A stretch of DNA of 64,000 bases from Bauldia sp. (GTDB taxonomy: Bacteria > Pseudomonadota > Alphaproteobacteria > Rhizobiales > Kaistiaceae). The stretch spans positions 1,178,001 to 1,242,000 of the forward strand of contig JBBCGQ010000001.1 in the NCBI GenBank assembly GCA_037200845.1. Direction: 5' to 3'. This document shows positions 17,885 through 26,621 of this stretch, in pieces; the first letter of the stretch is position 1, and every line of letters starts with the position of its first letter. A model generated the notes under the pieces. The model made no database searches and was not told the DNA's origin. It saw only the letters and a list, made by a program, of their open reading frames with translations. A program made the position numbers and the translations under genes.

Positions 17885-19618
17885 ATGGACGAGGTCATCA
17901 CCCATTCGCTGTCCGTACTGCTGGTCGAGGATAACCCCGGCGACCGGCGGCTGACCGAGTTCGCGCTCCAGGATGCCGGGCGCGACGCCGAGGTCGTGTG
18001 CACGGTCGCCGCCGTCGACTCGCTCGCCGCCGCGCTCGCCCACCTCGAGCAGGTGAAAGGCGCCGTCGATGCCATCCTGCTCGATCTCGATCTGCCCGAC
18101 GCCCTCGGCCTCGACGGACTGCGCTCCATGCGCGGCGCCGCCGCCCATGTGCCGATCATCGTCTTGACCGGCCTGTCCGATCTCAAGATCGCCGGCGAGG
18201 CGTTGAAGAACGGGGCAGGGGATTACCTCGAGAAGGGCGAGATCCAGCCGCGCACGCTGCTGCGCGCCATCCGCTACGCCATCGAGCGCAAGAAGAGCGA
18301 GACTGAGCTGCTCCGTCTCGCCCGCACGGATTCGCTGACCGGCCTGCTCAACCGCCGCGCCTTCTTCGAGCAGCTCGACGCCGCCCTCATCCAGTCGCGC
18401 CGCAACGAGCTGCCCTGCGCGGTGATCCTGTTCGATGTCGACCGCTTCAAGGAGATCAACGACGTCTTCGGCCACAAGACCGGCGACAACGTCCTGATCG
18501 AGGTCACCCGGCGCCTGCGCGAGCAGCTCCGCGAGACCGATACCATCGCCCGCATCGGCGGCGACGAGTTCGCCATCCTCGCCACCAACCTGCGCTCGGA
18601 AGGCTCCGCCATGGAGATCGCCGAGAAGGTCTCGCGCGCCGTGAGCGGCATCACCGAGCTGGAAGACATGCGCCTCGACGTCTCGATCAGCGTCGGCATC
18701 TCCGTCTTCCCGAACGATGATTCCAGCGCCGACGTCCTCGTCTCCCACGCCGACCTCGCGATGTACAAGTCGAAGGCCAGCAAGAAGGGCTCGATCAACT
18801 TCTTCGACGCGCGCATGGACGCCGTCGTCAAGGCGCGCCACGCCCTCAAGCGCTCGATGCCCGAGGACATCCTCGCCGGCCGCTTCTACCTGCTGTTCCA
18901 ACCGATCGTGGACGCCACCACCCGCCGCCTGATCGGCGCCGAGGGCCTCGCCCGCTGGCGCGACCTCGAGAACAAGATCATCACGCCGACCGAGTTCATC
19001 CCGATCGCCGAGGAGTCCGGCTCGATCGCCAACCTCGGCAACCGCCTGCTGGAAGAAGCCTGCGCCCAGATCCGCGCCTGGGCCGACATGCAGAAGGCGC
19101 TGGTGCCGATCTCGATGAACATCTCGCCGATGCAGTGCCGCGATCCCGGCTTCGCGACGCGGCTGATCGCGACCATGGAGCGCCTCGAGGTCCCCTCCAA
19201 TCTCATCAACATCGAGATGACCGAGTCGACCATCTTCAAGAACATCGAGGTCATCCAGAAGAACCTCGACATGCTCAAGACCTACGGCGTCGGCGTCCAC
19301 ATCGACGACTTCGGCACCGGCTACTCGTCGCTGTCGCTGCTCCGCGACCTGCCGCTCTCCGCCGTCAAAATCGACCGCAGCTTCGTCCGCGACATCGGCA
19401 AGGTTGCCGGCTCCGAGCTGATCGTGCAGGCGGTCGTCGACCTCGCCAGGAAGCTCGGCTTCCAGACCATCGCCGAGGGCGTCGAGACCGAGGACCAGGT
19501 CGCCGCGCTCCGCGACATGGGCGTCAACGGCCTCCAGGGCTACTACTTCTCCAAGCCGGTGCCGGGCGCCCAGCTCGCCGGCTGGCTGCAGAAAAGCGAA
19601 GCGTACCTGGTCGCCTGA
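17885..19618 (+). CDS. REC-GGDEF-EAL response regulator (cyclic di-GMP turnover)
   Basis: This protein of 577 residues carries three domains in order. The receiver (about 5-130) has VEDNPG and a phosphoacceptor Asp in AILLDLDLPD. The GGDEF domain (about 140-300) has an intact ARIGGDEF and an RETD inhibitory site five residues before it. The EAL domain (about 315-570) has an EGL variant of the signature (AEGLARW) but keeps the other catalytic residues, in MNISP, IEMTES, HIDDFGTGYSS, VKIDRSF, AEGVE and the GLQGYYFSKP end. Both synthesis and breakdown are therefore possible. ATG 17885 is preferred over 17861 because GAAGG lies just upstream. With the kinase and Rcp1-like protein it forms one signalling operon. 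Confidence 0.93.
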   Translation: MDEVITHSLSVLLVEDNPGDRRLTEFALQDAGRDAEVVCTVAAVDSLAAALAHLEQVKGAVDAILLDLDLPDALGLDGLRSMRGAAAHVPIIVLTGLSDLKIAGEALKNGAGDYLEKGEIQPRTLLRAIRYAIERKKSETELLRLARTDSLTGLLNRRAFFEQLDAALIQSRRNELPCAVILFDVDRFKEINDVFGHKTGDNVLIEVTRRLREQLRETDTIARIGGDEFAILATNLRSEGSAMEIAEKVSRAVSGITELEDMRLDVSISVGISVFPNDDSSADVLVSHADLAMYKSKASKKGSINFFDARMDAVVKARHALKRSMPEDILAGRFYLLFQPIVDATTRRLIGAEGLARWRDLENKIITPTEFIPIAEESGSIANLGNRLLEEACAQIRAWADMQKALVPISMNISPMQCRDPGFATRLIATMERLEVPSNLINIEMTESTIFKNIEVIQKNLDMLKTYGVGVHIDDFGTGYSSLSLLRDLPLSAVKIDRSFVRDIGKVAGSELIVQAVVDLARKLGFQTIAEGVETEDQVAALRDMGVNGLQGYYFSKPVPGAQLAGWLQKSEAYLVA

Positions 19619-19630
19619 TCGCGCGCGTCA

Positions 19631-19710
19631 GAAGCTCCACGCTTGAACAATCCGAGCCCTCCCCTTGTGGGAGGGCCGAAACCGCGAGAGCGGTTTCGGG
19701 GAGGGGTGTG
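19631..19710. repeat. Intergenic palindromic repeat, family A, copy 1
   Basis: A GAAGCTCC lead is followed by two nested palindromes: CCTCCCC-TTGTG-GGAGGG and AAACCGC-GAGA-GCGGTTT, then GGGGAGGGGTG. The same order is found at 23264-23336 and 27361-27427. All copies lie just after a stop codon, so they may act as transcript-end structures or as REP-like elements. Confidence 0.8.
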
Positions 19711-19737
19711 CCTCCTCCGCAGGGTTGCCGGTTGCTG

Positions 19738-19870
19738 CCCTCACCCTTCGGCTCTCCCCGTTGGGGAGGGGGGAACGCCTCACCATCGGTTCGTCCCCTC
19801 TACCCGAAGGGGAGAGGGCTGTTTCTCTTGGCGAGCGCAGCGAGCCTGGAGAAACAGGGTGAGGGCCGAG
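19738..19870. repeat. Intergenic inverted repeat, family B, copy 1
   Basis: CCCTCACCC at the left and GGGTGAGGG at the right bound a 130-base element with internal GGGGAGAGGGCT and GGCGAGCGCAGCGAGCC blocks. It belongs to the same family as 23924-24099, 27480-27583, 34436-34505, 34625-34693 and 51205-51280. Confidence 0.7.
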
Positions 19871-19889
19871 GCCGCCAAACGGCAGTGCT

Positions 19890-20157
19890 GGACGCCATCC
19901 TGCACGCTCGCCTATCGCTTCGGCATCAAGGGCAATGAGCCGTTCGCCGCCTTCACCGTCGTCTACGTCCTGCTCACGCTGGCGCTGTTCGTCGCCGTGC
20001 CCTAGCCCTGTGGGCGACGCTGGTGCTCGCCGCCCTCGGCCCGATCGGCCTGACCGTCACCTTCAACAACACCGTCCGCGACAAGACTCTCGACCACGTC
20101 ATCCGGGGGGTCGACGCCGCCGTCGTGCTTTACGCGATCTGGCTTCTGTTCTTCTAG
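19890..20157 (+). pseudogene. Possible frameshifted remnant of a small membrane protein
   Basis: One frame reads GIKGNEPFAAFTVVYVLL and then TLALFVAVP before a stop at about 20005. The next frame continues at once with LWATLVLAALGPIGLTV, a short polar stretch and VVLYAIWLLFF, stopping at 20157. Joined, they would give a two- to three-helix membrane protein of about 80-90 residues. The beginning merges into repeat DNA, so no start is evident. This could be a decayed gene, a sequencing error or chance hydrophobic reading in GC-rich DNA. Confidence 0.35.
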
Positions 20158-21083
20158 AACTTGTAGCCGTTGGCGTTGAGGAACAGCCTGAGCCGCTCGG
20201 GAAACTTCAGAACCTTGCGGTCCTTCGCCGCGCAATTGTCGGGGTCGTCACCGTTCGGGCAGACTTCCTCGCCCTCGTCGTGCGCCGCGTCCCAGTGCGT
20301 GTTGATCTGCTGCCAGGCGTCGGCGCCTTCGCCGAGGCGGATCTTCTCGCCGAGCCAGCCGGCGAGGAACCCCGGCGACTTCCAGCGCGCATCGGGCTCG
20401 ATCGAGTCTTCCAGCTCCTTCAGCCACGCCCGGTGCGCGCCGAGGAAGCGCGTGTCGGTGGTGAGGTCGATCACCTTGCCGTCGCGTACCGTGTAGATGA
20501 CGCGCGGCGCCGCGCTGCACGCCGTGCAGTCGAACCGGTTGATGAAGTTGATGTCGACGGTCGCGATTTCGGCGACGCCGTCGCCGTCGAGGTCCTGCAG
20601 GTAGCCGCCGTCGCCGTCGAAATCGCCGACCGGCACCGACACCCACTGCTGGCCGACCTGCTCGGCGATGATCACGGTCGAGCAGCAGCCGCCCGAGTAG
20701 CTCTGGAAGTAGACCTCCTGGTGCTGGTTGTCGGGGTCCATCTCGGCGATGCTCGCCTCCGCCGCCGGCTCGTCGACGTCGCCGGCGGTCCCCGGCGCCT
20801 CCAGCACCTGCTTGCCGTCGATGGTGACGGTGAGCATCGGCGTATCGTTGTCCGGGTCGAGGTCGGGCCGCGTCAGCATCGTGATGGTCGCCGTGATGCC
20901 GGCGGCGGTCACCGTCGCGGTCTTGGCGTCTTCCGCGAATTCCGAGGTCGGGAACGCCGGCTTCACCGCATCCGGATCGTCGTCGCCCGGAACGACATCC
21001 TGCGCCTGCACTGCGCCGGCAAGCGTCAGCCCCAGCGCCAGCGCCGCCATCGATCCAAGTATCCACGATCTGAGATCGGCCAC
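20154..21083 (-). CDS. Secreted protein of unknown function with Asp-rich (FG-GAP-like) motifs
   Basis: This is an unrecognised exported protein of 309 residues. A signal peptide is clear: a charged start, a hydrophobic core LGSMAALALGLTLAGAV and a likely cut after VQAQ. The middle contains calcium-loop-like runs, GDFDGDGGY and DLDGDGVAEIATVD, as in FG-GAP/VCBS repeats, and a GGCCST motif with further CTAC cysteines that could form disulphides. The C-terminal third is hydrophilic and contains a CPNGDDPDNC pair. Such features suggest a periplasmic or surface protein with bound metal. No enzyme motif was seen. It stands alone between repeat DNA and a divergent small gene. Confidence 0.8.
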   Translation of the reverse strand: MADLRSWILGSMAALALGLTLAGAVQAQDVVPGDDDPDAVKPAFPTSEFAEDAKTATVTAAGITATITMLTRPDLDPDNDTPMLTVTIDGKQVLEAPGTAGDVDEPAAEASIAEMDPDNQHQEVYFQSYSGGCCSTVIIAEQVGQQWVSVPVGDFDGDGGYLQDLDGDGVAEIATVDINFINRFDCTACSAAPRVIYTVRDGKVIDLTTDTRFLGAHRAWLKELEDSIEPDARWKSPGFLAGWLGEKIRLGEGADAWQQINTHWDAAHDEGEEVCPNGDDPDNCAAKDRKVLKFPERLRLFLNANGYKF

Positions 21084-21209
21084 GCATTCCTCCAGAAGGG
21101 CAGGGGCGACAGATTAGCCTTGCCGCCGCCCGGGGCAATGACGAACTGGCCGCGCCCCGTACCGCTCTGCTAGTTTGCCGCACGACGTCCCGCCACCGGA
21201 GCCGCTCCC

Positions 21210-21584
21210 ATGCCCAGTTTCCTCAAGACCATCCGGCTCAATCTCGCCCGCACGCCGGAGCATCCGGAAGGCAGCGACCAGCATTTTTACCGTTTCACCG
21301 CGCCGCTCACCGCCGACGGTCACCTCGATCCGGAAGGCTGGAAGAAGAACCGCGACAAGTGCCGCGTCGTCCGCTCCTGGGGCGGCGTCGAGGAAGACAT
21401 CGGCCACCTGATCCACCGCCCGGGCGGCTCGTGGGGCTTCACCTACGACATCGAGGGTGACGACGGCGATGAGTCGGGCTACCGCCTCGGCAGCCACAAG
21501 TTCACGCTCGGCGAGTACGTCACCATCCGCGACGACGACGGCAAGGAACAGACCTTCTGGGTGGCGTCCGTCATCGATGCCTGA
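21210..21584 (+). CDS. Conserved hypothetical protein, 124 residues
   Basis: I do not recognise the family by name. The protein is small, soluble and acidic, with no signal peptide, no helix spanning a membrane and no known catalytic motif. It starts MPSFLKTIRLNLARTPEHPE and contains aromatic and acidic blocks (SWGGVEEDIGHLIHRPGG, FTYDIEGDDGDES, FTLGEYVTIRDDDG) that look like a compact beta-rich fold. Codon use matches its neighbours. Its stop overlaps the start of the TPP enzyme, which suggests co-translation with it. Confidence 0.75.
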   Translation: MPSFLKTIRLNLARTPEHPEGSDQHFYRFTAPLTADGHLDPEGWKKNRDKCRVVRSWGGVEEDIGHLIHRPGGSWGFTYDIEGDDGDESGYRLGSHKFTLGEYVTIRDDDGKEQTFWVASVIDA

Positions 21585-23241
21585 GATGAAGACGGCGGCG
21601 CGCCTCATCGCCGAGGCGCTGGTCGCGAACCATGTCGAGCGCATCTTCTGCGTGCCGGGCGAAAGCTACCTGGCGCTGCTCGACGCGCTCTACGACACGA
21701 ACATCGCCGTCACCGTCTTCCGCCACGAGGGCGCCGCGGCGATGGCGGCGGAAGCCTGGGGCAAGCTGACCGGCCATCCCGGCATCGTCATGGTGACGCG
21801 CGGCCCCGGCGCCACTAACGCCAGCGCCGGCATCCACGTCGCCCGCCAGGACTCGACGCCGCTCATCATGTTCGTCGGCCAGATCGCGCGTTCCATGCGC
21901 GGCCGCGAAGCCTTCCAGGAAGTTGACATGCGCGCCGCCTTCGCACCGCTGGCGAAATGGGCCGACGAGATCGACGACGCCGGCCGCGTGCCCGAGTTCG
22001 TCTCGCGCGCCTTCCACGTCGCGGTCAGCGGTCGCCCCGGCCCGGTCGTGCTGGCGCTGCCCGAAGACATGCTCCGCGACGAAACCGACGCCACCAATCC
22101 GGAACCGGCGACGCAGGTCCACACCCACCCCGGCCTCACCCAGATGGCGCATCTCCAGAAGATGCTGTGGGCGGCGAAAAATCCGTTCGTCATCCTCGGC
22201 GGCTCGCGCTGGAACGAAGCTTCCGTCGCCGGCATGCAGCGCTTCGCCGAGCGTTTCGATCTGCCGGTCGGCGTCTCCTTCCGCCGCCAGCATCTGTTCA
22301 ACCACGATCACCCGAACTACGCCGGCGACGTCGGCCTCGGCCCCAACCCGGCGCTGATCCAGCGCATCAGCAACGCCGATCTCGTGCTGCTGGTCGGCGG
22401 CCGCCTCAGCGAAAATCCGTCGCAGGGCTACACGCTGCTCGCCATCCCCGAGCCGCGGCAGCAGCTCGTCCACGTCCACCCCGGCGCCGAGGAACTCGGC
22501 CGCGTCTATCGCCCGGCGCTTGCCATCAACGCCAGCCCGGCGGCCTTCGTCGCGGCGCTGGAATCGGTGCATCCGCCGCACCGCGAAATCCCGTGGAGCG
22601 CGGAGACCAAAGCCGCCCGCGCCTCCTTCGAGGCGTGGACCGCGCCGGTGAAATCGCCCGGCCCGGTGCAGATGTACGAGATCGTCGCGTGGCTCCGCGG
22701 GCATCTCGCCGACGACGCCATCATCGCCAACGGCGCCGGCAACTACGCCACCTGGATCCACCGCTACTTCCGCTTCCGCCGCTACCACACCCAGGTCGCC
22801 CCGACCTCCGGCTCGATGGGCTACGGCCTGCCCGCCGCGATCGCCGCGAAACTCAAATTCCCCGAGCGCACCGTCGTCTGCTTCGCCGGCGACGGCGACT
22901 TCCAGATGACCGCCAACGAATTCCAGACCGCGGTGCAGTACGACGCCGCCGTCATCGTGGTCGTAGTGAACAACGGCATCCACGGCACCATCCGCATGCA
23001 CCAGGAGCGCCACTACCCGGCGCGCGCCATCGCCACCGACATCACTAGCCCCGACTTCGCCGCGCTGGCAAAGGCCCACGGCGGCCATGGCGAGACAGTG
23101 CTGGCAACGGCCGACTTCGCCCCAGCCTTCGCCCGCGCCGAAGCCAGCGGCAAACCCGCGATCATCGAAATAAAACTCGATCCCGAAATCATCGCGCCGA
23201 CGGCGACGCTGTCCGAGATCAGAGGGAAGGGCAGGCGCTAG
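21577..23241 (+). CDS. Thiamine-pyrophosphate enzyme of the acetolactate synthase family
   Basis: This is a cytoplasmic TPP-dependent enzyme of about 554 residues with the usual three domains: a pyrimidine-binding part with the catalytic Glu in FCVPGESYLALLDALYD, a central Rossmann-like part, and a PP-binding part with the GDGDFQMTANEFQT to VVVVNNG motif. This group covers acetolactate synthase large subunits, glyoxylate carboligases and 2-oxo acid decarboxylases. No small regulatory subunit is nearby, so a biosynthetic IlvB role is unlikely. Starts at 21577 and 21586 are both possible; 21577 gives overlap with the previous stop. Glyoxylate carboligase would fit the Hyi-like genes, but this link is speculative. 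Confidence 0.88.
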   Translation: MPEMKTAARLIAEALVANHVERIFCVPGESYLALLDALYDTNIAVTVFRHEGAAAMAAEAWGKLTGHPGIVMVTRGPGATNASAGIHVARQDSTPLIMFVGQIARSMRGREAFQEVDMRAAFAPLAKWADEIDDAGRVPEFVSRAFHVAVSGRPGPVVLALPEDMLRDETDATNPEPATQVHTHPGLTQMAHLQKMLWAAKNPFVILGGSRWNEASVAGMQRFAERFDLPVGVSFRRQHLFNHDHPNYAGDVGLGPNPALIQRISNADLVLLVGGRLSENPSQGYTLLAIPEPRQQLVHVHPGAEELGRVYRPALAINASPAAFVAALESVHPPHREIPWSAETKAARASFEAWTAPVKSPGPVQMYEIVAWLRGHLADDAIIANGAGNYATWIHRYFRFRRYHTQVAPTSGSMGYGLPAAIAAKLKFPERTVVCFAGDGDFQMTANEFQTAVQYDAAVIVVVVNNGIHGTIRMHQERHYPARAIATDITSPDFAALAKAHGGHGETVLATADFAPAFARAEASGKPAIIEIKLDPEIIAPTATLSEIRGKGRR

Positions 23242-23263
23242 CCTTTCCGTCCCGAGGAATGAC

Positions 23264-23336
23264 CGAAGCTCCGCTTGAGCCCTCCCCTTGCGGGAGGGCC
23301 GAAACCGCAAAGCGGTTTCGGGGAGGGGTGTCTCTC
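23264..23336. repeat. Intergenic palindromic repeat, family A, copy 2
   Basis: Same order as copy 1: GAAGCTCCGCTTGAGC, CCTCCCC-TTGC-GGGAGGG, AAACCGC-AAA-GCGGTTT and GGGGAGGGGTG. It lies between the TPP enzyme stop and the start of the acetyltransferase gene and is nearly identical to the copies at 19631 and 27361. Confidence 0.8.
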
Positions 23337-23367
23337 CTCCGCACCCCCACCTGATAAAGTCAGGCCC

Positions 23368-23907
23368 ATGCCGCTCGCCTTCACCCCCGTCACCCAGGCA
23401 AACCTCGCCGACTTCGAAGCCTTCTTCGCCGCCCGCGGCGCGCCAAAGCACTGCTGGTGCATGGTCTGGCGCCGCTCCACGGCCGAGTCGCACGACCACA
23501 CCCCGGCCGACCGCAAGCGCCAGATGAAGCAACGCATCGCTGCCGGCACGCCGATCGGCCTCATCGCCCGCGACGGCGCCGAGCCCGCCGGCTGGGTCTC
23601 CGTCGCGCCGCGTGAAACCTACCGCAACCTCGGCGGCCCGCCCGCGAGCCCCGGCGAGAACATCTGGTCGATCGCCTGCTTCTACGTCCCGAGAAGCCGC
23701 CGCGGCAAAGGCACCGTCCGCCGCCTCATCCAAGGCGCCATCGCCCACGCCAAGCGCGAGGGCGCCACGATCGTGGAAGCCTACCCAGTCCCACCCGACG
23801 CCCCGAGCTATCGCTTCATGGGCTTCATCCCGGTGTTCGCCGACGCGGGCTTCACCGACGAAGGCATGGCCGGCATCCGCCGCCACGTCATGCGGTTGGA
23901 GGTCTGA
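23368..23907 (+). CDS. GNAT family N-acetyltransferase
   Basis: This is an acetyl-CoA-dependent N-acetyltransferase of 179 residues. The acetyl-CoA pyrophosphate loop reads RSRRGKGTVRRL, and the flanking VSVAPRETYRNL and FYVPRSRRG strands fit the fold. A CWCMVW segment near residue 30 is typical of a subgroup of small alphaproteobacterial GNAT proteins of unknown target. The frame is open upstream through the family A repeat, but ATG 23368 gives the natural start. No neighbour points to a substrate. Confidence 0.85.
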   Translation: MPLAFTPVTQANLADFEAFFAARGAPKHCWCMVWRRSTAESHDHTPADRKRQMKQRIAAGTPIGLIARDGAEPAGWVSVAPRETYRNLGGPPASPGENIWSIACFYVPRSRRGKGTVRRLIQGAIAHAKREGATIVEAYPVPPDAPSYRFMGFIPVFADAGFTDEGMAGIRRHVMRLEV

Positions 23908-23923
23908 GCGCAAGTCTTGGTTA

Positions 23924-24099
23924 GTCACCTCTCCCTGAGGGAGAGGGCTTTGAGCCTTGGCGAACGAAGTGAGCCTAGGCGAAAAGGGTGAGGGGTTAGG
24001 GACAGGAGTTGTAAGCGACGGGTCCCTAACCCCTCACCCTTCGTCTCTAGTTCGCTCCGCTCACAAGAGCCGAAGCCCTCTCCCTCAGGGAGAGGTGAC
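23924..24099. repeat. Large 176-base inverted repeat, family B, copy 2
   Basis: Two arms face each other. Each begins GTCACCTCTCCCTGAGGGAG read inward and continues through AGGGCTT, a GCGAACGAAGTGAGC-type block and AAGGGTGAGGGGTTAGGGAC. The centre is about 20 bases. The arms are near-perfect copies, so the transcript could fold into one long hairpin. It separates two convergent genes (GNAT and xseA). Confidence 0.85.
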
Positions 24100-24125
24100 A
24101 AACGAACATTGAGTCCCATACGCCC

Positions 24126-25553
24126 CTACAACAAACTCCCCTGCGCCCCGCCATCGCCGCCATCGCGCCGCTTGCGCCGCGGCGCCGCGGTGATGCCGTT
24201 GGAAACCGCCGCGACATGCCCATCGTGAAACTCGATGCTGAGCGCCTTGCCGCGCGGCACCGCCGCGGCCGAGCGCACCGGCTCGCCATCCGCCGACACG
24301 AGCGCAAACCCCCGCGCCAGCACGGAGCGATACGACACCACCTCCAGCAGCTTCTCTGCTGCGGCCAGCTTCGCGCCAAGCCGCTCCATCCGCCGCGCCA
24401 GCGCCACCTGCTTGCGCGATACCAGCGCGGCAAGCCGCTCGCCGCATGTCGCCATCATCCGCTGCACGCCGGCGAGCGATAGCCGCCCGCTCGCCCGCTC
24501 GAACGCGCCGCGATGCACGCGCGCGTTGGCGGTGAGCGCCAGCCCGATACGGCTGGCGAGATCGTCGACCGCCCGCCGCGCATTCGCCAGAAGATCCTCC
24601 GGCTTCGGCAAAGCCCGCGCCGCCGCCCGCAAGTCGCGTCGCCCGGCCTCGACGCGCCTGAGCGCACCACCGGCGAGCCGCGCCGAGAATCCCTCGACCG
24701 CCGCGACCAGCTCCGAACGCACCGGCACCGCCATCTCGGCGGCGGCCGTCGGCGTCGGCGCGCGCCGGTCGGCGGCCATGTCGATCAGCGTGAAATCCGT
24801 CTCGTGCCCGACCGCGGAGATCAGCGGGATCGCGGAGGCCGCCGCGGCGCGCACCACGATCTCCTCGTTGAACGCCCACAGGTCCTCGAGGCTGCCGCCG
24901 CCGCGCGCCACGATGATGACGTCCGGCCGCGGATAGCGCCCGCCGGCGGCGAACGCGTTGAAGCCCGCGATCGCCGCCGCGACTTCCGCCGCCGACGTCT
25001 CGCCCTGCACGCGCACCGGCCAGACGATGACGCGCGTCGGGAACCGGTCCGACAGCCGGTGGAGAATGTCGCGGATGACGGCGCCGGTCGGCGAGGTGAC
25101 GACGCCGATGACGCGCGGCAGGTAGGGCAGGGGCTTCTTACGCCCCTCCGCGAACAGCCCCTCGGCGGCGAGCGCCTTCCGCCGCGCATCGAGCAGCGCC
25201 ATCAGCGCGCCGACGCCCGCCGGCTCCATCGCGTCGATCACGAGCTGATACTTCGACTGCCCCGGGAAGGTCGTCAGCTTCCCCGTGGCAATGACCTCGA
25301 CGCCCTCCTGCGGCCGGAAGCGCAGCTTGGGCAGCGTCAGCCGCCAGACGACGGCCTCGATGCGCGCCTTGTCGTCCTTCAGCGAGAAGTACGAGTGGCC
25401 CGAGGTGTGCGCCCCCTTGAACCCGGAAATCTCGCCGCGCACGCGCACATAGCCGTAGGTGTCCTCGACGGTCTTGCGGAGCGCGTTCGAGATTTCCGAA
25501 ACCGTATACTCGCCGACATTGGCCTTGGGCGGCGCCGCGATGAAATCCGTCAT
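24126..25553 (-). CDS. xseA: Exodeoxyribonuclease VII large subunit
   Basis: This is the large subunit of exonuclease VII, which with XseB degrades single-stranded DNA from both ends in repair. At 475 residues it has the standard length. An N-terminal OB-fold (about 15-115, [19 protein letters not shown] onward) binds DNA. The catalytic region begins with [20 protein letters not shown] and includes [20 protein letters not shown] and [15 protein letters not shown] long helical region for XseB binding follows. XseB is not encoded nearby. The gene is flanked by intergenic repeats on both sides and appears to be a single transcript. Confidence 0.97.
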   Translation of the reverse strand: MTDFIAAPPKANVGEYTVSEISNALRKTVEDTYGYVRVRGEISGFKGAHTSGHSYFSLKDDKARIEAVVWRLTLPKLRFRPQEGVEVIATGKLTTFPGQSKYQLVIDAMEPAGVGALMALLDARRKALAAEGLFAEGRKKPLPYLPRVIGVVTSPTGAVIRDILHRLSDRFPTRVIVWPVRVQGETSAAEVAAAIAGFNAFAAGGRYPRPDVIIVARGGGSLEDLWAFNEEIVVRAAAASAIPLISAVGHETDFTLIDMAADRRAPTPTAAAEMAVPVRSELVAAVEGFSARLAGGALRRVEAGRRDLRAAARALPKPEDLLANARRAVDDLASRIGLALTANARVHRGAFERASGRLSLAGVQRMMATCGERLAALVSRKQVALARRMERLGAKLAAAEKLLEVVSYRSVLARGFALVSADGEPVRSAAAVPRGKALSIEFHDGHVAAVSNGITAAPRRKRRDGGDGGAQGSLL

Positions 25554-25612
25554 GAGCGAGACGTGCCGCCGTTATCCGATTTGGTCAAGCTGCAGACCAA
25601 AACTCCCCTTAG

Positions 25613-25676
25613 CCTCCTCCTTGCGGGGGAGGCCGAAAGTGCCGCGCGCAACGCGCCACGTTCGGGTAGGGGCAGC
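25613..25676. repeat. Intergenic repeat, family C, copy 1
   Basis: CTCCTTGCGGGGGAGGCCGA is followed by a second palindrome around GTGCCGCGCGCAACGCGCCAC and TTCGGGTAGGGGCA. A near copy lies at 26484-26544. Confidence 0.7.
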
Positions 25677-25714
25677 AATCCCCCAACTCACCCCGACGCT
25701 GCGATCTTGTTGAT

Positions 25715-25835
25715 CCTCCCCTGCGTAGCGGGGGAGGGGGACCATGCGAAGCATGGTGGAGGGGGCGCATCCCAACGATCTCCGTTGGCCCCCTCAGTCG
25801 GCTTTGCCGACAGCTCCCCCGTAAACGGGGGAGCA
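25715..25835. repeat. Intergenic inverted repeat, family D
   Basis: Outer arms CCTCCCCTGCGTAGCGGGGG and CTCCCCCGTAAACGGGGGAG flank smaller palindromes ACCATGCGAAGCATGGT and GTCGGCTTTGCCGAC. With copy C1 it fills the 328-base gap between xseA and the cytochrome gene; no gene is seen there. Confidence 0.75.
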
Positions 25836-25881
25836 CCGTCGCAGTCTCGTGACCGATAACGGTCTCCGAGCAGAGGGATGC

Positions 25882-26358
25882 CTACGGCATCACCGGCGGC
25901 GCAAACACCAGATACGGCGTCTTCGGCTTCTGCCCCGGCGGCACATAGTCGGGCGCCGGATCGCCCGGCGCGCCGAGCGAGAGAATGTACTGGTGCAGCG
26001 AGCGCATCTGCACCTCGTCCAGCGCGTGCACATTGTAGAACGGCATCGGCGGCCGCACCTCGAACGTCTGCAGGAACTTCACCCAGTCGTCCTCGCTGAG
26101 CTTGCCGGCAACGATGCGCAGGTTGGCCGCGTAGGTCGTGCCCCACGGCCCGTTGTATCCGACCGGGTTGCCCTTCAGCGCGATGTCCGGATTGATGACG
26201 CCGCCCTTCTCGCCGTAGTCGGCGGTGTGGCAGTCGTGGCATCCGCCGATGATCGAGACGGTCTTGCCGTAGTCCGCGCTGGGCGCCGACGGCTCTGCCG
26301 CAAGCGCCGCAGTGGCGCCGGCCACCAGAAATGCGGCCGCTGAAATCAGTCGAAACAT
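25882..26358 (-). CDS. Periplasmic monoheme cytochrome c
   Basis: This is an exported electron carrier of 158 residues. A signal peptide (MFRLISAAAFLVAGATAALA) precedes one haem site in GGCHDCH near residue 40. A later RPPMPFYNVHALDEVQM segment supplies the likely Met ligand and the helix order of class I cytochromes. ATG 26358 is set by GGAGG just upstream; the open frame further left of it runs through repeat DNA and is ignored. The downstream PGDPAPDYVPPGQKPKTPY tail is Pro-rich. No redox partner gene adjoins it, so its donor and acceptor are unknown. Confidence 0.9.
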   Translation of the reverse strand: MFRLISAAAFLVAGATAALAAEPSAPSADYGKTVSIIGGCHDCHTADYGEKGGVINPDIALKGNPVGYNGPWGTTYAANLRIVAGKLSEDDWVKFLQTFEVRPPMPFYNVHALDEVQMRSLHQYILSLGAPGDPAPDYVPPGQKPKTPYLVFAPPVMP

Positions 26359-26483
26359 GGAAGCCTCCGTGGCAAATGGCTGGGCACAGAAATTTTCGCA
26401 CAGTTGGCAGAAGCCTGCATCGGAACAATTCGAAACTGCGGTGAAAATCTCGTTGCTGTCGCCGGGAGGCCACGCTCCGCTTG

Positions 26484-26544
26484 CCTCCCCTTGCGGGGGA
26501 GGCCGAAGGTGCCGCGCCAGGCGCGCCACCTTCGGGCGGGGGCA
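26484..26544. repeat. Intergenic repeat, family C, copy 2
   Basis: CCTCCCCTTGCGGGGGAGGC followed by GAAGGTGCCGCGCC-AGG-CGCGCCACCTTC and GGGGCA. It is nearly the same as 25613-25676 and lies in the divergent gap between the cytochrome and rsmE. Confidence 0.75.
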
Positions 26545-26556
26545 ACTTTCTTCCCT

Positions 26557-26603
26557 GACATCCTTCGGCGCGGCCGGAGGCCTCGACCGAAGGACCGGCC
26601 GCC
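26557..26603. repeat. Intergenic repeat, family E, half copy
   Basis: GACATCCTTCGGCGCGGCCG-type sequence with GGAGGCCTCGACCGAAGGAC. It matches the left arm of the inverted pair at 29905-30023 and lies just before the rsmE start. Confidence 0.65.
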
Positions 26604-26621
26604 CCGTACACTCCGCCCGAG

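Noticed and set aside
21577..23241. Calling the TPP enzyme a biosynthetic acetolactate synthase (ilvB)
   Set aside because: There is no IlvH/IlvN small subunit or ilvC nearby, and the family includes several other activities.
21571..23928. A 785-codon minus-strand open frame over the TPP enzyme and GNAT genes
   Set aside because: It crosses two real genes and a repeat, and has no recognisable domain.
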